In this document: piece by piece, positions 46,240-55,373 of the stretch
Position numbering within the stretch: the stretch's first letter is position 1
How the letters are laid out: the number at the start of each line of letters is the position of its first letter
Assembly: GCF_030407435.1 (NCBI RefSeq)
Contig: NZ_JASDDK010000001.1
Span: 434,001-498,000, forward strand
Origin: Winogradskyella bathintestinalis
Lineage (GTDB): Bacteria > Bacteroidota > Bacteroidia > Flavobacteriales > Flavobacteriaceae
DNA length: 64,000 nt
Direction of reading: 5' to 3'
The notes under the pieces: generated by a model
The model's input: the letters and a program-made list of their open reading frames with translations, nothing else
What the model was told of the DNA's origin: nothing
Databases searched by the model: none
Made by a program: the position numbers and the translations under genes

Positions 46240-46310
46240 TCTTTGTTAATAAAATTTAACATCATACTTTTACCAACAATTAACACTTAAAAATTAAAAC
46301 TAATTTGAAT

Positions 46311-47708
46311 ATGAAAAATCTTAGCAGATTATTTTTTGTAGCAGTGCTTCTCGCAAGTTTCAGCACTTCTAATGCTCAAGACAAGAACAATCCATGGGCT
46401 ATTACAATTGGCGCCAACGCCGTTGATCCATACCCTGTAGGAGAAGACGCACCTCAAGGTGACTATTTTGACGAATTCTTTAATGTATCAGATCATTGGA
46501 ACATTCTTCCTTCGCTTTCTACGATCTCTGTATCTAGATACCTAAGTGATGGTTTTACCTTTACTGCTAAAGGTTCTTTAAACAAAATTGATAAATTCGG
46601 AACTAACACTGACCCAATGACTGGTGAGGAAACTACCAATGATGTAGATGACTTAACTTATTATGGTGTTGATGGTAGAATTTCTTATAGCTTAATGAAT
46701 CTTATTAATTCTAACACTATCGATCCTTATATCGGTGTTGGTGGTGGTTACACTTGGTTAGATGAAATTGGAGCAGGAACATTAAATGGTACTTTAGGAT
46801 TTAAATTCTGGTTCTCTGATAACTTAGGTTTAGATCTTCAATCTACATACAAGCACGCTTTCGAAGATTATTTACCAAAGCATTTCCAACATTCAGTTGG
46901 TCTTACGTTTAAGTTTGGTGGTACTGATACTGACGGTGATGGCATTTATGACCAAGATGATGCTTGTCCTGAAGAAGCTGGATTAGAAATCTTTAATGGT
47001 TGTCCTGATTCTGATAATGATGGTATTCAAGATTCTAAAGATGATTGTCCAAATACTGCTGGCTTAGCTGAATTTAACGGTTGTCCAGATGCAGATGGCG
47101 ATGGTGTTATGGATAAAGATGATAACTGTCCTAACGTTGCTGGTTTAAAAACTTTAGCTGGTTGTCCAGATGCTGACGGTGACGGTGTTGCTGATGGTGA
47201 TGATAACTGTCCTAATGAAGCTGGACCTGCTGCAAACAGTGGATGTCCTTGGCCAGATACTGATGGTGATGGTGTCTTAGATAAAGATGACAAATGTCCG
47301 GAAGAAGCTGGTACAGTTGCAAACAATGGTTGTCCAGAAGTTAAGCCAACTCCAGAGGTTATGAAAACTTTAAATGAATATTCTAGATCTATCCTATTTA
47401 ATTCAGGTAAAGCAACTTTCCAGAAGCAAACTGATCAAGTATTACAGTCTATGGTAGCGATATTTAAAGAATATCCAGAAGCTAACTTTGCACTAGAAGG
47501 TCATACAGATAGCGACGGTTCTAAATCAATGAACCAAGCATTATCAGACAGAAGAGCAAATGCAGTTAGAGATTACTTAATTGCAAATGGAATTAGTTCT
47601 GAGAGATTAACTGCTAAAGGTTTCGGAGAAGAAAACCCAATAGCAACCAACAAAACTAGATCTGGTAAAAAAGAAAACAGACGTGTAGAAGTGAAGTTGA
47701 AAAACTAA
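46311..47708 (+). CDS. OmpA family outer-membrane protein with TSP3 repeats
   Basis: A 465-residue major-porin-like protein, starting at ATG 46311 (a TTG two codons earlier is not preferred). The signal peptide is residues 1-22 (ending SNAQ). An N-terminal beta-barrel spans about 23-200. Five calcium-binding thrombospondin type 3 repeats follow (about 205-345; DxDxDG cores each ending in a GCP motif). A C-terminal OmpA peptidoglycan-binding domain (about 355-465) has LEGHTDSDGSKSMNQ and LSDRRANAVRDYL. It lies in the outer membrane and is tied to peptidoglycan. It has its own promoter box and a strong terminator. Confidence 0.93.
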   Translation: MKNLSRLFFVAVLLASFSTSNAQDKNNPWAITIGANAVDPYPVGEDAPQGDYFDEFFNVSDHWNILPSLSTISVSRYLSDGFTFTAKGSLNKIDKFGTNTDPMTGEETTNDVDDLTYYGVDGRISYSLMNLINSNTIDPYIGVGGGYTWLDEIGAGTLNGTLGFKFWFSDNLGLDLQSTYKHAFEDYLPKHFQHSVGLTFKFGGTDTDGDGIYDQDDACPEEAGLEIFNGCPDSDNDGIQDSKDDCPNTAGLAEFNGCPDADGDGVMDKDDNCPNVAGLKTLAGCPDADGDGVADGDDNCPNEAGPAANSGCPWPDTDGDGVLDKDDKCPEEAGTVANNGCPEVKPTPEVMKTLNEYSRSILFNSGKATFQKQTDQVLQSMVAIFKEYPEANFALEGHTDSDGSKSMNQALSDRRANAVRDYLIANGISSERLTAKGFGEENPIATNKTRSGKKENRRVEVKLKN

Positions 47709-47737
47709 TCACAAACATCTCTAAAATATATTTTAAA

Positions 47738-47764
47738 AACGCTCCGAATTTCGGAGCGTTTTTT
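47738..47764. terminator. Intrinsic terminator after the OmpA/TSP3 gene
   Basis: A perfect stem (AACGCTCCGA with TCGGAGCGTT) around a short loop, preceded by an A-run and followed by TTTTTT. Confidence 0.9.
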
Positions 47765-47833
47765 ATTTTTATACAAGAAACGAATTCAATAGGTTTCATT
47801 ATTTAAAATAATATAATTCTTAAAATAAGTGCC

Positions 47834-50593
47834 ATGCTTTCTTTTATCAAAACTGTACTTATAGACCTCCAATCCAAAAACTTAAATTTTGAAGATTTAA
47901 ATTTTATTCTTCCCAGTAAACGTGCTGGAGTTTTTCTTAAATATCATCTTTCAACAATAATAGAAAAACCCATTTTCACCCCCGACATTCTAAGCATTGA
48001 AGAGTTTGTAGCAGAATTATCAGGGTTAGAAACACTGCCTAATACAGACCTCCTCTTTAGATTATATGAATCGTATAAACATGTAACACCCGAAAACGAG
48101 CAGGATACTTTTGAGTCCTTTTCAAAATGGGCACAGATCTTATTACAAGATTTTAACGAAATTGATCGTTACCTTATTCCCCAAGAACACATATTCGATT
48201 ATTTAAACGCCATAAAAGAACTTAATCACTGGTCTTTGGAAACTAACCCAACAGATCTTATAAAAAATCATTTAAAATTCTGGAAACAGCTTAAAAATTA
48301 TTACGCCGCCTTTACTGATAACTTGCTACAATCCAAACAAGGTTATCAAGGACTTATATATAGAGAAGCGGTTAAAAACTTAGACGCTTACATTAACAAT
48401 TCTACTAATAAAATTCATGTTTTTCTCGGCTTCAATGCTCTGAACACATCCGAATCGCTTATTATTCAAGGCTTACTTAAAAAGAACTTAGCACATATTT
48501 ATTGGGACATTGATGCGGCATTTATCGACGATAATATTCATGATGCTGGTTATTTTACCAGACAACACAGAAATCAATGGACTTACTTTACATCTCACCC
48601 ATTTAATTGGGTTACCTCTCATTATACCGAAGAAAAGAACATACAATCTATTGGAATTCCTAAACTTGTTGGGCAAGCGAAATATATCGGTCAGATATTA
48701 GATGAATTAACTAAAAGTAAAACTGAACTTTCAAAAATTGCCGTGGTTTTAGGAGAAGAACAACTCCTATTACCGGTACTTAATTCTATTCCTAAAAGCA
48801 TTACAAAATTAAATGTTACGATGGGCTTAGCATTAGAATATGTGCCCTTAGCTTCCTTTTTTGAACTTTTATTTATCGTACACAAAAACAACCCAAGTCA
48901 ATTATATTACAAGGATGTTATCAATTTATTAAGTCATCCTTCAATTTCGAGATTATTCGAAACAGAAACCAACAATGTTTCAAGTGACATTGTAGCCCAC
49001 ATTCAAACACACAATTTAGTATATCTTACTGTTGCTGATTTAAAACTGATTTCAAACTCTCATTCAGTTTATATTGACTTACTCTTTCAAACCTGGAATA
49101 ATAATCCGGAAATCGCTTTAAAGACATGTTCAGAATTGATTTTTAAAATAAAATCGAAACTCGATAGCGACAAACAAAACCATAGCCTAGAATTAGAATA
49201 TTTATATCGCTTTAACACCTTATTTAATCAATTAATTGAACTCAATACAGATTATAAATACCTAAATTCAATTGCAGCTTTAGAAACGATCTATAAAGAG
49301 TTATTAAGTACGGAGACATTAGACTTTAAAGGTGAACCTTTAGAAGGACTCCAAATTATGGGTATGCTAGAAACACGTGTTCTAGATTTTGAAACGGTTA
49401 TAATAAGTTCTGTTAACGAAGGGATTTTACCATCTGGAAAGACAAACAATTCATTTATTCCTTTTGATGTTAAAATTGAAAACAACTTACCTACTTTTAA
49501 AGAAAAAGATGCTGTCTATACTTATCACTTTTATAGACTTTTGCAGCGTGCTAAAAACGTTTATATTCTATATAATACTGAAATTGATGTTTTAAAAGGA
49601 GGTGAAAAAAGTAGATTTATAACACAGTTAGATATAGAAAACATCCATAAGATTAACCACAAAATAATTTCTCCAGATGTTCCCATTATAGAACCAAAGA
49701 CCGAAGAAATAAAAAAGACCCCTGCAGTTATGGAAAAAATAAAACTGCTATCTAATAAAGGGTTTTCCCCTTCTTCATTAACTAATTATATTAGAAACCC
49801 TATAGATTTTTATTATGAAAAAATTCTTGGCATTAAGGAATTTGAAGAAGTTGAAGAAAATATTGCTGCCAACACGTTAGGTTCTGTGATTCATAACTCA
49901 TTAGAAGATTTTTACAAACCCTTGGAAAATCAGATTTTAACTATTGAGCATCTTAAAACATTTAAGAATCAGATACAGGATATGGTTACCAAGCATTTTG
50001 AAAAGCTCTACAATAAAGGTGGCTTTTCGAGCGGTAAAAATCTTATCATTTTTGAAATTGCACAACGTTATATCTCTAATTTCATTAATCAAGAAATAAA
50101 AAGTATTAGGCAAGGGAATGAAATTAAAATTCTGTCTATAGAAGCCGATAAAACCATAGATATTAAAATAGACGGCTTAGATTTTCCTATTAAGCTAAAA
50201 GGAAAAGTAGATAGGATCGATAGCTTTAATGGTATCACGAGGGTAATTGACTATAAATCTGGAAAAGTAGAACAAAACAAAGTAGAAATTACCGACTGGG
50301 AAGATATCACCACAGATTATGATAAGTACAGCAAATCCTTTCAGATTTTGTGTTATGCGTATATGATGTGGCAACAAAACCTTATACAGTTACCAATCGA
50401 GGCTGGTATTATTTCATTTAAAAACCTTAATGAAGGTTTTTTAAAATTCGGAAAAAAAGCATCGTCTCATGCCAGATCAAAAGATCAATTAATAACCGCC
50501 GAGACACTCAATAATTTTGAAGTAGAATTGAAAAACCTTATAATCGAAATCTGTAATTCGGAGGTAAATTTCACTGAAAAAGTACTCGACTAA
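47834..50593 (+). CDS. AddB-like PD-(D/E)XK nuclease family protein
   Basis: A 919-residue protein with an inactivated-helicase-like N-terminal part (NFILPSKRAGVFLKYHL near 21, without a Walker A) and a C-terminal RecB-type nuclease domain (TRVIDYKSGKVEQNK near 802, then QILCYAYMM). This is the architecture of AddB, partner of the AddA-like protein at 41811 in processing double-strand breaks. No cysteine quartet for a 4Fe-4S cluster was evident. Its stop codon overlaps the next gene's ATG (TAATG). Confidence 0.85.
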   Translation: MLSFIKTVLIDLQSKNLNFEDLNFILPSKRAGVFLKYHLSTIIEKPIFTPDILSIEEFVAELSGLETLPNTDLLFRLYESYKHVTPENEQDTFESFSKWAQILLQDFNEIDRYLIPQEHIFDYLNAIKELNHWSLETNPTDLIKNHLKFWKQLKNYYAAFTDNLLQSKQGYQGLIYREAVKNLDAYINNSTNKIHVFLGFNALNTSESLIIQGLLKKNLAHIYWDIDAAFIDDNIHDAGYFTRQHRNQWTYFTSHPFNWVTSHYTEEKNIQSIGIPKLVGQAKYIGQILDELTKSKTELSKIAVVLGEEQLLLPVLNSIPKSITKLNVTMGLALEYVPLASFFELLFIVHKNNPSQLYYKDVINLLSHPSISRLFETETNNVSSDIVAHIQTHNLVYLTVADLKLISNSHSVYIDLLFQTWNNNPEIALKTCSELIFKIKSKLDSDKQNHSLELEYLYRFNTLFNQLIELNTDYKYLNSIAALETIYKELLSTETLDFKGEPLEGLQIMGMLETRVLDFETVIISSVNEGILPSGKTNNSFIPFDVKIENNLPTFKEKDAVYTYHFYRLLQRAKNVYILYNTEIDVLKGGEKSRFITQLDIENIHKINHKIISPDVPIIEPKTEEIKKTPAVMEKIKLLSNKGFSPSSLTNYIRNPIDFYYEKILGIKEFEEVEENIAANTLGSVIHNSLEDFYKPLENQILTIEHLKTFKNQIQDMVTKHFEKLYNKGGFSSGKNLIIFEIAQRYISNFINQEIKSIRQGNEIKILSIEADKTIDIKIDGLDFPIKLKGKVDRIDSFNGITRVIDYKSGKVEQNKVEITDWEDITTDYDKYSKSFQILCYAYMMWQQNLIQLPIEAGIISFKNLNEGFLKFGKKASSHARSKDQLITAETLNNFEVELKNLIIEICNSEVNFTEKVLD

Positions 50594-51432
50594 TGACAAT
50601 TGATAAAAACATAATTCTAAAGAGGGATACTAAGAAACCGCTATTAATTGATGCGTTTTATGTTGAAGAAAAAACAAATCAATCTATTGTAATATTTTGT
50701 CATGGATATAAAGGTTTTAAAGATTGGGGCGCATGGAATGTTATGGCAGAACGTTTTGCTGAGGCAGGCTTTTGTTTTATAAAATTCAACTTTTCGCATA
50801 ATGGTGGAACGGTTGAAAACCCAATAGATTTTCCGGATTTGGAGGCTTTTGGAAATAACAACTACACCAAAGAACTCGAGGATTTAAATGATGTTATCAC
50901 CTGGACTCAAACTTACTTAAGTACCAATGCTAACATAAATAATACTAACATAAACTTAATAGGTCACAGTCGCGGTGGCGGTATTACCATTATAAAAGCA
51001 TCAGAAGATACTAGAATTAGTAAACTTATTACTTTAGCGAGTGTGAGCGACTTCGGTCGTAGAATGCCGTCCACTAGAGAATTAAATACATGGAAAGAAA
51101 ATGGAGTTAGGTATGTATTAAATGGTAGAACGAAACAACAGATGCCGCATTTTTATCAATTTTATGAAGATTTTGAAGCGAACGAAGAAAGACTTCATAT
51201 TGAATCGGCTGAAAAACGATTGGAAATTCCACATTTAATTATTCATGGATCAGACGACACTTCCGTAAATATTAGTGAAGCCAAAGCTTTACACCAATGG
51301 AATCCTAATAGCGAATTTAGGATTATTGAAGATGCAGACCATGTGTTTAATACTAAGCATCCTTGGGATAAAAGTGAGCTATCTGATTCCTTAAACGAAA
51401 CCGTTACTTCTATTTTTGAGTTTTTAAAATGA
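50593..51432 (+). CDS. Alpha/beta hydrolase
   Basis: A 279-residue serine hydrolase. It has an oxyanion-hole region IVIFCHGYKGFKDWGAW (near 31), the nucleophile elbow LIGHSRGGGIT (near 122, Ser), LIIHGSDDTSVNISEA (near 215, Asp) and the catalytic His in DADHVFNTKHPW (near 252). No signal peptide is seen, so it is cytosolic. The substrate is unknown. It starts in the stop codon of the AddB-like gene and is probably translated from the same message. Confidence 0.88.
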   Translation: MTIDKNIILKRDTKKPLLIDAFYVEEKTNQSIVIFCHGYKGFKDWGAWNVMAERFAEAGFCFIKFNFSHNGGTVENPIDFPDLEAFGNNNYTKELEDLNDVITWTQTYLSTNANINNTNINLIGHSRGGGITIIKASEDTRISKLITLASVSDFGRRMPSTRELNTWKENGVRYVLNGRTKQQMPHFYQFYEDFEANEERLHIESAEKRLEIPHLIIHGSDDTSVNISEAKALHQWNPNSEFRIIEDADHVFNTKHPWDKSELSDSLNETVTSIFEFLK

Positions 51433-51722
51433 ATTTAATCTTTTTTAAGACATTTAAACTAGGCGTAATGATTCAAGCTCTCATTTTCTCGTAAAGTAAT
51501 TTTCCATAACATATTGCTTTTTTGTTTTAACAGATGAAATGGCTGTAAAAGCGTAGTCTTAGTTAAAGTTAAAAAAATAATAATTAATAGCCCTAAATTG
51601 AAGTAAAACCGGCTTTTATATAATGATGAAGTTAACTACCCAGCCATTGAAAATTAAACTGTAATAAAAAAGCGCATAATTACAAATGCGGTTTAAAATT
51701 CATTTGTAAATACACGCTTTCG
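51433..51722. other. Intergenic region before tRNA-Ala
   Basis: An AT-rich 290-nt stretch. It holds the tRNA terminator-like hairpin at its right part; otherwise no gene, repeat or promoter consensus was found. Confidence 0.4.
51666..51690 (-). terminator. Terminator-like hairpin after tRNA-Ala
   Basis: On the minus strand a 5-bp stem (CGCAT, 8-nt loop, ATGCG) is followed by C and six T residues, about 35 nt past the tRNA 3' end. The stem is short. Confidence 0.5.
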
Positions 51723-51796
51723 TGGAGCATATCGGATTCGAACCGATGACCTCTACGCTGCCAGCGTAGCGCTCTAGCCAACTGAGCTAATGCCCC
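51723..51796 (-). tRNA. tRNA-Ala (GGC anticodon)
   Basis: A cloverleaf folds on the minus strand. The acceptor is GGGGCAT with ATGCTCC and discriminator A. The D arm contains AGCTCAGTTGG, the anticodon arm is CTACG-CTGGCAG-CGTAG with anticodon GGC, and the T arm contains GGTTCGAATCC. The CCA end is not encoded. It decodes alanine GCC and GCU. The 74-nt gene stands alone. Confidence 0.96.
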
Positions 51797-52034
51797 AGAA
51801 TTATTTGCTTTCGCAAAATACGTTTATTTTAATCCACTCGGCACTAAAACGAACATTTTTGTACTAAAGACATATTTTTTAAAAATTCTATCCTATGTCC
51901 AAATTTAGTCGTAGAATCTGCGCATCGTCAAGCCGTGCATAAGAATTTTTGAAATTGATTTTTATAATGTACTAAAACGTACTAATATTGTTCTTATTAG
52001 CTATGAAATTTTCACAATAATGAAAACATAAAAA

Positions 52035-52535
52035 ATGATACGTAAAGCTAACCAAAAGGATATTGAAACAATTATTAATGTCACAAAAGCGTGTGCTAAA
52101 GACATGATTGCTAAGGACATTTTTCAATGGAACGAATATTACCCAAGCCCGTCTGCTTTTCAGAATGACCTAAAGCGACGAGAGCTTTACGTTTTAGAAA
52201 TTAATGCTACAATACAAGGATGTATAGTCATTTCAACATTTATGGATGTAGAATATGAACCTATAAAATGGATGACTTTAAACGATAATAATATTTACAT
52301 TCACCGCTTGGCCATTCACCCAAAATTTCAAGGTAGAGGTTATGCCCAACAATTAATGGACTTTGCAGAGCAATTTGCTTTTGATAACAACTATAGCTCT
52401 GTTCGATTAGATACCTTTTCTCAAAACAAAAGAAATCAAAATTTTTACGAACTTCGCGGTTATAAGCGATTAGGCGATATCTACTTTCCAAAGCAAAGTG
52501 ATTTTCCTTTTCATTGTTACGAATTGGTATTGTGA
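52035..52535 (+). CDS. GNAT family N-acetyltransferase
   Basis: A 166-residue acetyltransferase with the acetyl-CoA-binding motif IHRLAIHPKFQGRGYAQQLMDFAE (split by convention at V/A-x-P-x-x-Q-x-x-G; residues about 90-113) and the later VRLDTFSQNKRNQNFYE near 128. It is cytosolic. The substrate is unknown. Its TGA overlaps the GTG start of the MATE gene (GTGA), indicating translational coupling. Confidence 0.9.
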   Translation: MIRKANQKDIETIINVTKACAKDMIAKDIFQWNEYYPSPSAFQNDLKRRELYVLEINATIQGCIVISTFMDVEYEPIKWMTLNDNNIYIHRLAIHPKFQGRGYAQQLMDFAEQFAFDNNYSSVRLDTFSQNKRNQNFYELRGYKRLGDIYFPKQSDFPFHCYELVL

Positions 52536-53866
52536 GCACGTCCATAACTTTAAAACAGATTAACAAATTAGCAATTCCGGCTTTAATTTCTGGAGTGTCA
52601 GAGCCTATTTTGTCTTTAACTGATGCTGCTATAATTGGTAATATGGAACAAAATGCTACAACGTCTTTAGCAGCAGTAGGTATTGTTACTACATTTTTAT
52701 CCATGTTAATTTGGGTTTTAGGCCAAACTCGAAGTGCAATTTCTTCTATTATTTCACAATATTTAGGAGCAGGAAATGTTGAAGCGGTTAAAAATTTGCC
52801 CGCGCAAGCCATTTTTGTTATTACAGGTTTGAGTTTAATAATTATTGCCACGACTTACCCAATGGCTTCACAGATTTTTAAACTTTATAATGCTTCAGGC
52901 GACATTCTAGACTATAGTGTGAATTATTATCGCATCCGTGTTTTTGGTTTTCCTTTTACTTTATTTACTATAGCTGTTTTCGGAACATTTAGAGGACTTC
53001 AGAATACCTTTTATCCCATGTTGATTGCTATCGCGGGCGCGTCAGCTAATATTATTCTCGATTTTATTTTTGTGTATGGTGTCAACGACATTATTCCCGA
53101 AATGCACATAGAAGGTGCTGCCTATGCCAGTGTTATAGCTCAAATACTTATGGCACTACTTTCAGGTCATTATTTACTTAAAAAAACGGATATTCCTATT
53201 CTCGCAAAATTGCCCGTAAATCCTGAAATGAAAAAGTTCACGTTAATGATTCTAAATTTATTCATTAGAACTCTAGCATTAAATATTGCCTTATATTTTG
53301 GGACTAGTTTTGCCACTAAATATGGTGAAAATTACATCGCCGCTTACACTATAGCAATTAACCTGTGGTTTTTAGGTGCTTTTTTAATTGATGGATATGC
53401 GAGTGCCGGTAATATTTTATCGGGTAAATTATTTGGTGCCAAAGCTTATAGCAGCCTTATTGAATTAAGTAACAAACTCATTAAATATGGACTTATTGTG
53501 GGACTTTTAATTGGTGTAATGGGCGCTGTATTTTATTATCCAATAGGAAACATATTCAGCAATGATCAAGAGGTGCTCAATGAATTCTATAACATATTTT
53601 GGATTGTGCTCGCCATGCAACCTCTATGTGCTTTAGCTTTTATTTTCGATGGCGTTTTTAAAGGACTCGGTAAAATGAAATATCTCAGAAACGTTCTACT
53701 CTTTTCTACACTTATTGTGTTTGTGCCTATCGTTTTTTGGACAGATCAATTAGATTATAAACTTTACGGTATTTTTATAGCATTCACATTATGGATGGTC
53801 GCGCGAGGCTTACCATTAATTATAAAATTTCGTAAAACTTTTAAATCCCTAGCTCAAAACGGTTAA
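52532..53866 (+). CDS. MATE family efflux transporter
   Basis: A 444-residue inner-membrane exporter of the MATE/DinF type, with about 12 membrane helices and the family segments LAIPALISGVSEPILSLTDA (near 11) and GTFRGLQNTFYPML (near 150). I place the start at GTG 52532, overlapping the GNAT stop; the upstream TTG would extend into the GNAT gene. Such pumps export cations or drugs by sodium or proton exchange; the substrate is unknown. It is paired with the GNAT gene by overlap. Confidence 0.9.
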   Translation: MSTSITLKQINKLAIPALISGVSEPILSLTDAAIIGNMEQNATTSLAAVGIVTTFLSMLIWVLGQTRSAISSIISQYLGAGNVEAVKNLPAQAIFVITGLSLIIIATTYPMASQIFKLYNASGDILDYSVNYYRIRVFGFPFTLFTIAVFGTFRGLQNTFYPMLIAIAGASANIILDFIFVYGVNDIIPEMHIEGAAYASVIAQILMALLSGHYLLKKTDIPILAKLPVNPEMKKFTLMILNLFIRTLALNIALYFGTSFATKYGENYIAAYTIAINLWFLGAFLIDGYASAGNILSGKLFGAKAYSSLIELSNKLIKYGLIVGLLIGVMGAVFYYPIGNIFSNDQEVLNEFYNIFWIVLAMQPLCALAFIFDGVFKGLGKMKYLRNVLLFSTLIVFVPIVFWTDQLDYKLYGIFIAFTLWMVARGLPLIIKFRKTFKSLAQNG

Positions 53867-53871
53867 ATTTG
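53864..53871 (+). promoter_or_regulatory. -7-like box for the small membrane protein pair
   Basis: TAAATTTG matches TAnnTTTG exactly. It overlaps the MATE stop codon and lies 23 nt before the next ATG. Confidence 0.35.
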
Positions 53872-53894
53872 TGCTATAAAACCTAGTGCTACAG

Positions 53895-54071
53895 ATGAAT
53901 GTATTAGCTTCCATATTTCAAAATGTTAATATTGACGAAAAAATAAAAAATGCACCCGATAGCAGTTATGGCATTGGTGTGTTTATTGGTACACTCTTAC
54001 CTTTTGTAGTCTTAGTGATTATAGCTTTTACTATTTATAGATATAATAAAAACAGAAATAAAGACATTTAA
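53895..54071 (+). CDS. Small single-pass membrane protein (58 aa)
   Basis: A 58-residue protein from ATG 53895 (a GTG three codons upstream is less likely). The N-terminal 25 residues are polar. One hydrophobic helix (GIGVFIGTLLPFVVLVIIAF, about 28-47) is followed by a positive tail (RYNKNRNKDI), so it is probably an inner-membrane protein with a cytosolic C-terminus. No family is recognised. It is followed after 1 nt by a 32-residue protein with the same helix-plus-Asn-Arg-Lys-tail design. Confidence 0.6.
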   Translation: MNVLASIFQNVNIDEKIKNAPDSSYGIGVFIGTLLPFVVLVIIAFTIYRYNKNRNKDI

Positions 54072-54072
54072 T

Positions 54073-54171
54073 ATGGATATACTTGGGTTTTTAGGCGGAA
54101 ATGGCCTGTTTCTAATTTTAGGAATAGTGCTTATCATTGTTTATTTCTACAATAGAAATAAAAGACGTTAA
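54073..54171 (+). CDS. Membrane microprotein (32 aa)
   Basis: A very short frame encoding 32 residues: MDILGFLGGNGLFLILGIVL, then IIVYFYNRNKRR. It is a single hydrophobic helix with a basic end. It begins 1 nt after the stop of the 58-residue membrane protein and shares its YNRNK-type tail, which argues that it is translated. No family is known. Confidence 0.5.
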   Translation: MDILGFLGGNGLFLILGIVLIIVYFYNRNKRR

Positions 54172-54177
54172 AAATAA

Positions 54178-54807
54178 CTATCGTGTTTTTAACCACCCTG
54201 TAATACTCAATCGTGGTGTGTTAACTGGCTTAACTTCGTGTTCTAATTCTTGACTTTCGAAAATAACAACTTTGCCAGGAAATGGGTATATTATTTTGTC
54301 TTCGTTATCCAAATATAAAACAAGTTCGCCACCATTTTCGGGTTTCCAATCCTCACTATTTAAATAACAAACAAATGATAATTTGCGTCTATCATCGTTC
54401 TGAAACGTATCTAAATGGCGTTTGTAAAATGTGTCTTTTGGATAAATAGCGTAATGAAATTCTTTCTGATTAATTCCTAAAAAACACGTACGATTAAGGT
54501 AATCTTTTAAATCATTAATTTTATTGAAAAATAATTCTTCTGCAAAGTTGATAACATTTTCATCGATCCAAAGAATAATATCACCACGTACCGCTTTTTT
54601 AACTAGCTCATTAGTTTTATTGCCAATAGCCGATTTCTTAAACGCGTCTTCTTCATATTTTAAAAGCAAGGAATGTCGCAAAGCAATAACTTCCTCTTCG
54701 GAAAAAAAATCATCAACAATACTATATTTTTGCGATGATATGTCTGAAATAACACGCTCGTAAAGCGAGTTTTCAACGAACGGAATAGCTTCAAAAAGAC
54801 TACTCAC
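54178..54807 (-). CDS. 2OG-Fe(II) oxygenase family protein
   Basis: A 209-residue oxygenase of the prolyl-4-hydroxylase-like type. The iron ligands are HLD in FYKRHLDTFQNDDRR (near 136) and His in FESQELEHEVKP (near 189). The 2-oxoglutarate-binding Arg is in RLSITGW. The GGELVLYLDNEDK segment is also typical. No ATG precedes the conserved region in frame, so GTG at 54807 is the start. The substrate is unknown. It is convergent with the small membrane protein genes. Confidence 0.87.
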   Translation of the reverse strand: MSSLFEAIPFVENSLYERVISDISSQKYSIVDDFFSEEEVIALRHSLLLKYEEDAFKKSAIGNKTNELVKKAVRGDIILWIDENVINFAEELFFNKINDLKDYLNRTCFLGINQKEFHYAIYPKDTFYKRHLDTFQNDDRRKLSFVCYLNSEDWKPENGGELVLYLDNEDKIIYPFPGKVVIFESQELEHEVKPVNTPRLSITGWLKTR

Positions 54808-54893
54808 GTTATATTAAGCCAAGTTTTAAAATCATAATTTCTAAAAAAAGTGCGCAAATGTAATCTAAAAAGCCATTCCTTTTACATTTATAA

Positions 54894-54901
54894 TATCTTT
54901 G
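54894..54901 (+). promoter_or_regulatory. -7 promoter box of queD-lpxH
   Basis: TATCTTTG matches TAnnTTTG and lies 19 nt before the queD ATG. The -33 is unclear. Confidence 0.45.
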
Positions 54902-54920
54902 TACCATAATTTAGAATCGC

Positions 54921-55373
54921 ATGAGCAAAATTCGCATTACAAAACAGTTTTCTTTTGAAACAGGTCACGCACTTTATGGTTATGATGGTAAGTGTAAAAA
55001 CGTCCATGGTCATAGCTATAATTTATATGTTACTGTTATTGGAACACCAATATCGGATACAACCGATGTAAAATATGGTATGGTTATCGATTTTGGCGAT
55101 TTAAAGAAAATAGTAAAGGAAGAAATAGTTGATGTTTTTGACCACGCAACGGTATTTAATAAAAACACACCTCATGTAGATTTGGCAAAAGAATTACAAG
55201 CTAGAGATCATAATGTGTTGTTAGTCGATTATCAGCCTACAAGTGAAATGATGGTGATAGATTTTTCTGAAAAAATTAAGCAACGTTTACCTAATAACAT
55301 AAAACTACATTCTTTAAAACTTTCTGAAACAGCGTCTTCTTTCGCAGAATGGTTTGCCAGTGATAATGACTAA
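54921..55373 (+). CDS. queD: 6-pyruvoyl-tetrahydropterin / 6-carboxytetrahydropterin synthase (QueD-like)
   Basis: A zinc-dependent T-fold enzyme in the pterin or queuosine precursor pathway, 150 residues. The zinc histidines are in ETGHALYGYDGKCKNVHGHSYNLYV (split: His15 and the HGH pair near 27-29), with the catalytic Cys in GKCKNVHGH. MVIDFGDLKK follows near 55. QueD and eukaryote-type PTPS cannot be told apart by sequence alone, but in this setting QueD is likelier. Its last codons overlap the lpxH start. Confidence 0.88.
   Translation: MSKIRITKQFSFETGHALYGYDGKCKNVHGHSYNLYVTVIGTPISDTTDVKYGMVIDFGDLKKIVKEEIVDVFDHATVFNKNTPHVDLAKELQARDHNVLLVDYQPTSEMMVIDFSEKIKQRLPNNIKLHSLKLSETASSFAEWFASDND

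Noticed and set aside
46925..47335. Apparent tandem DNA repeat in the OmpA gene, considered as a CRISPR-like or satellite array
   Set aside because: The periodicity comes from five protein-level TSP3 calcium-binding repeats, and spacers and direct repeats of CRISPR type are absent.
41811..50593. AddA/AddB-like genes as an anti-phage defence island
   Set aside because: These are standard recombination-repair proteins of the phylum and the neighbours are housekeeping genes; no toxin, methylase or phage gene is nearby.
52261..52851. Long minus-strand frame of 196 codons opposite the GNAT and MATE genes
   Set aside because: It overlaps two well-supported genes on the other strand, has no family motifs and shows the composition of an antisense shadow.
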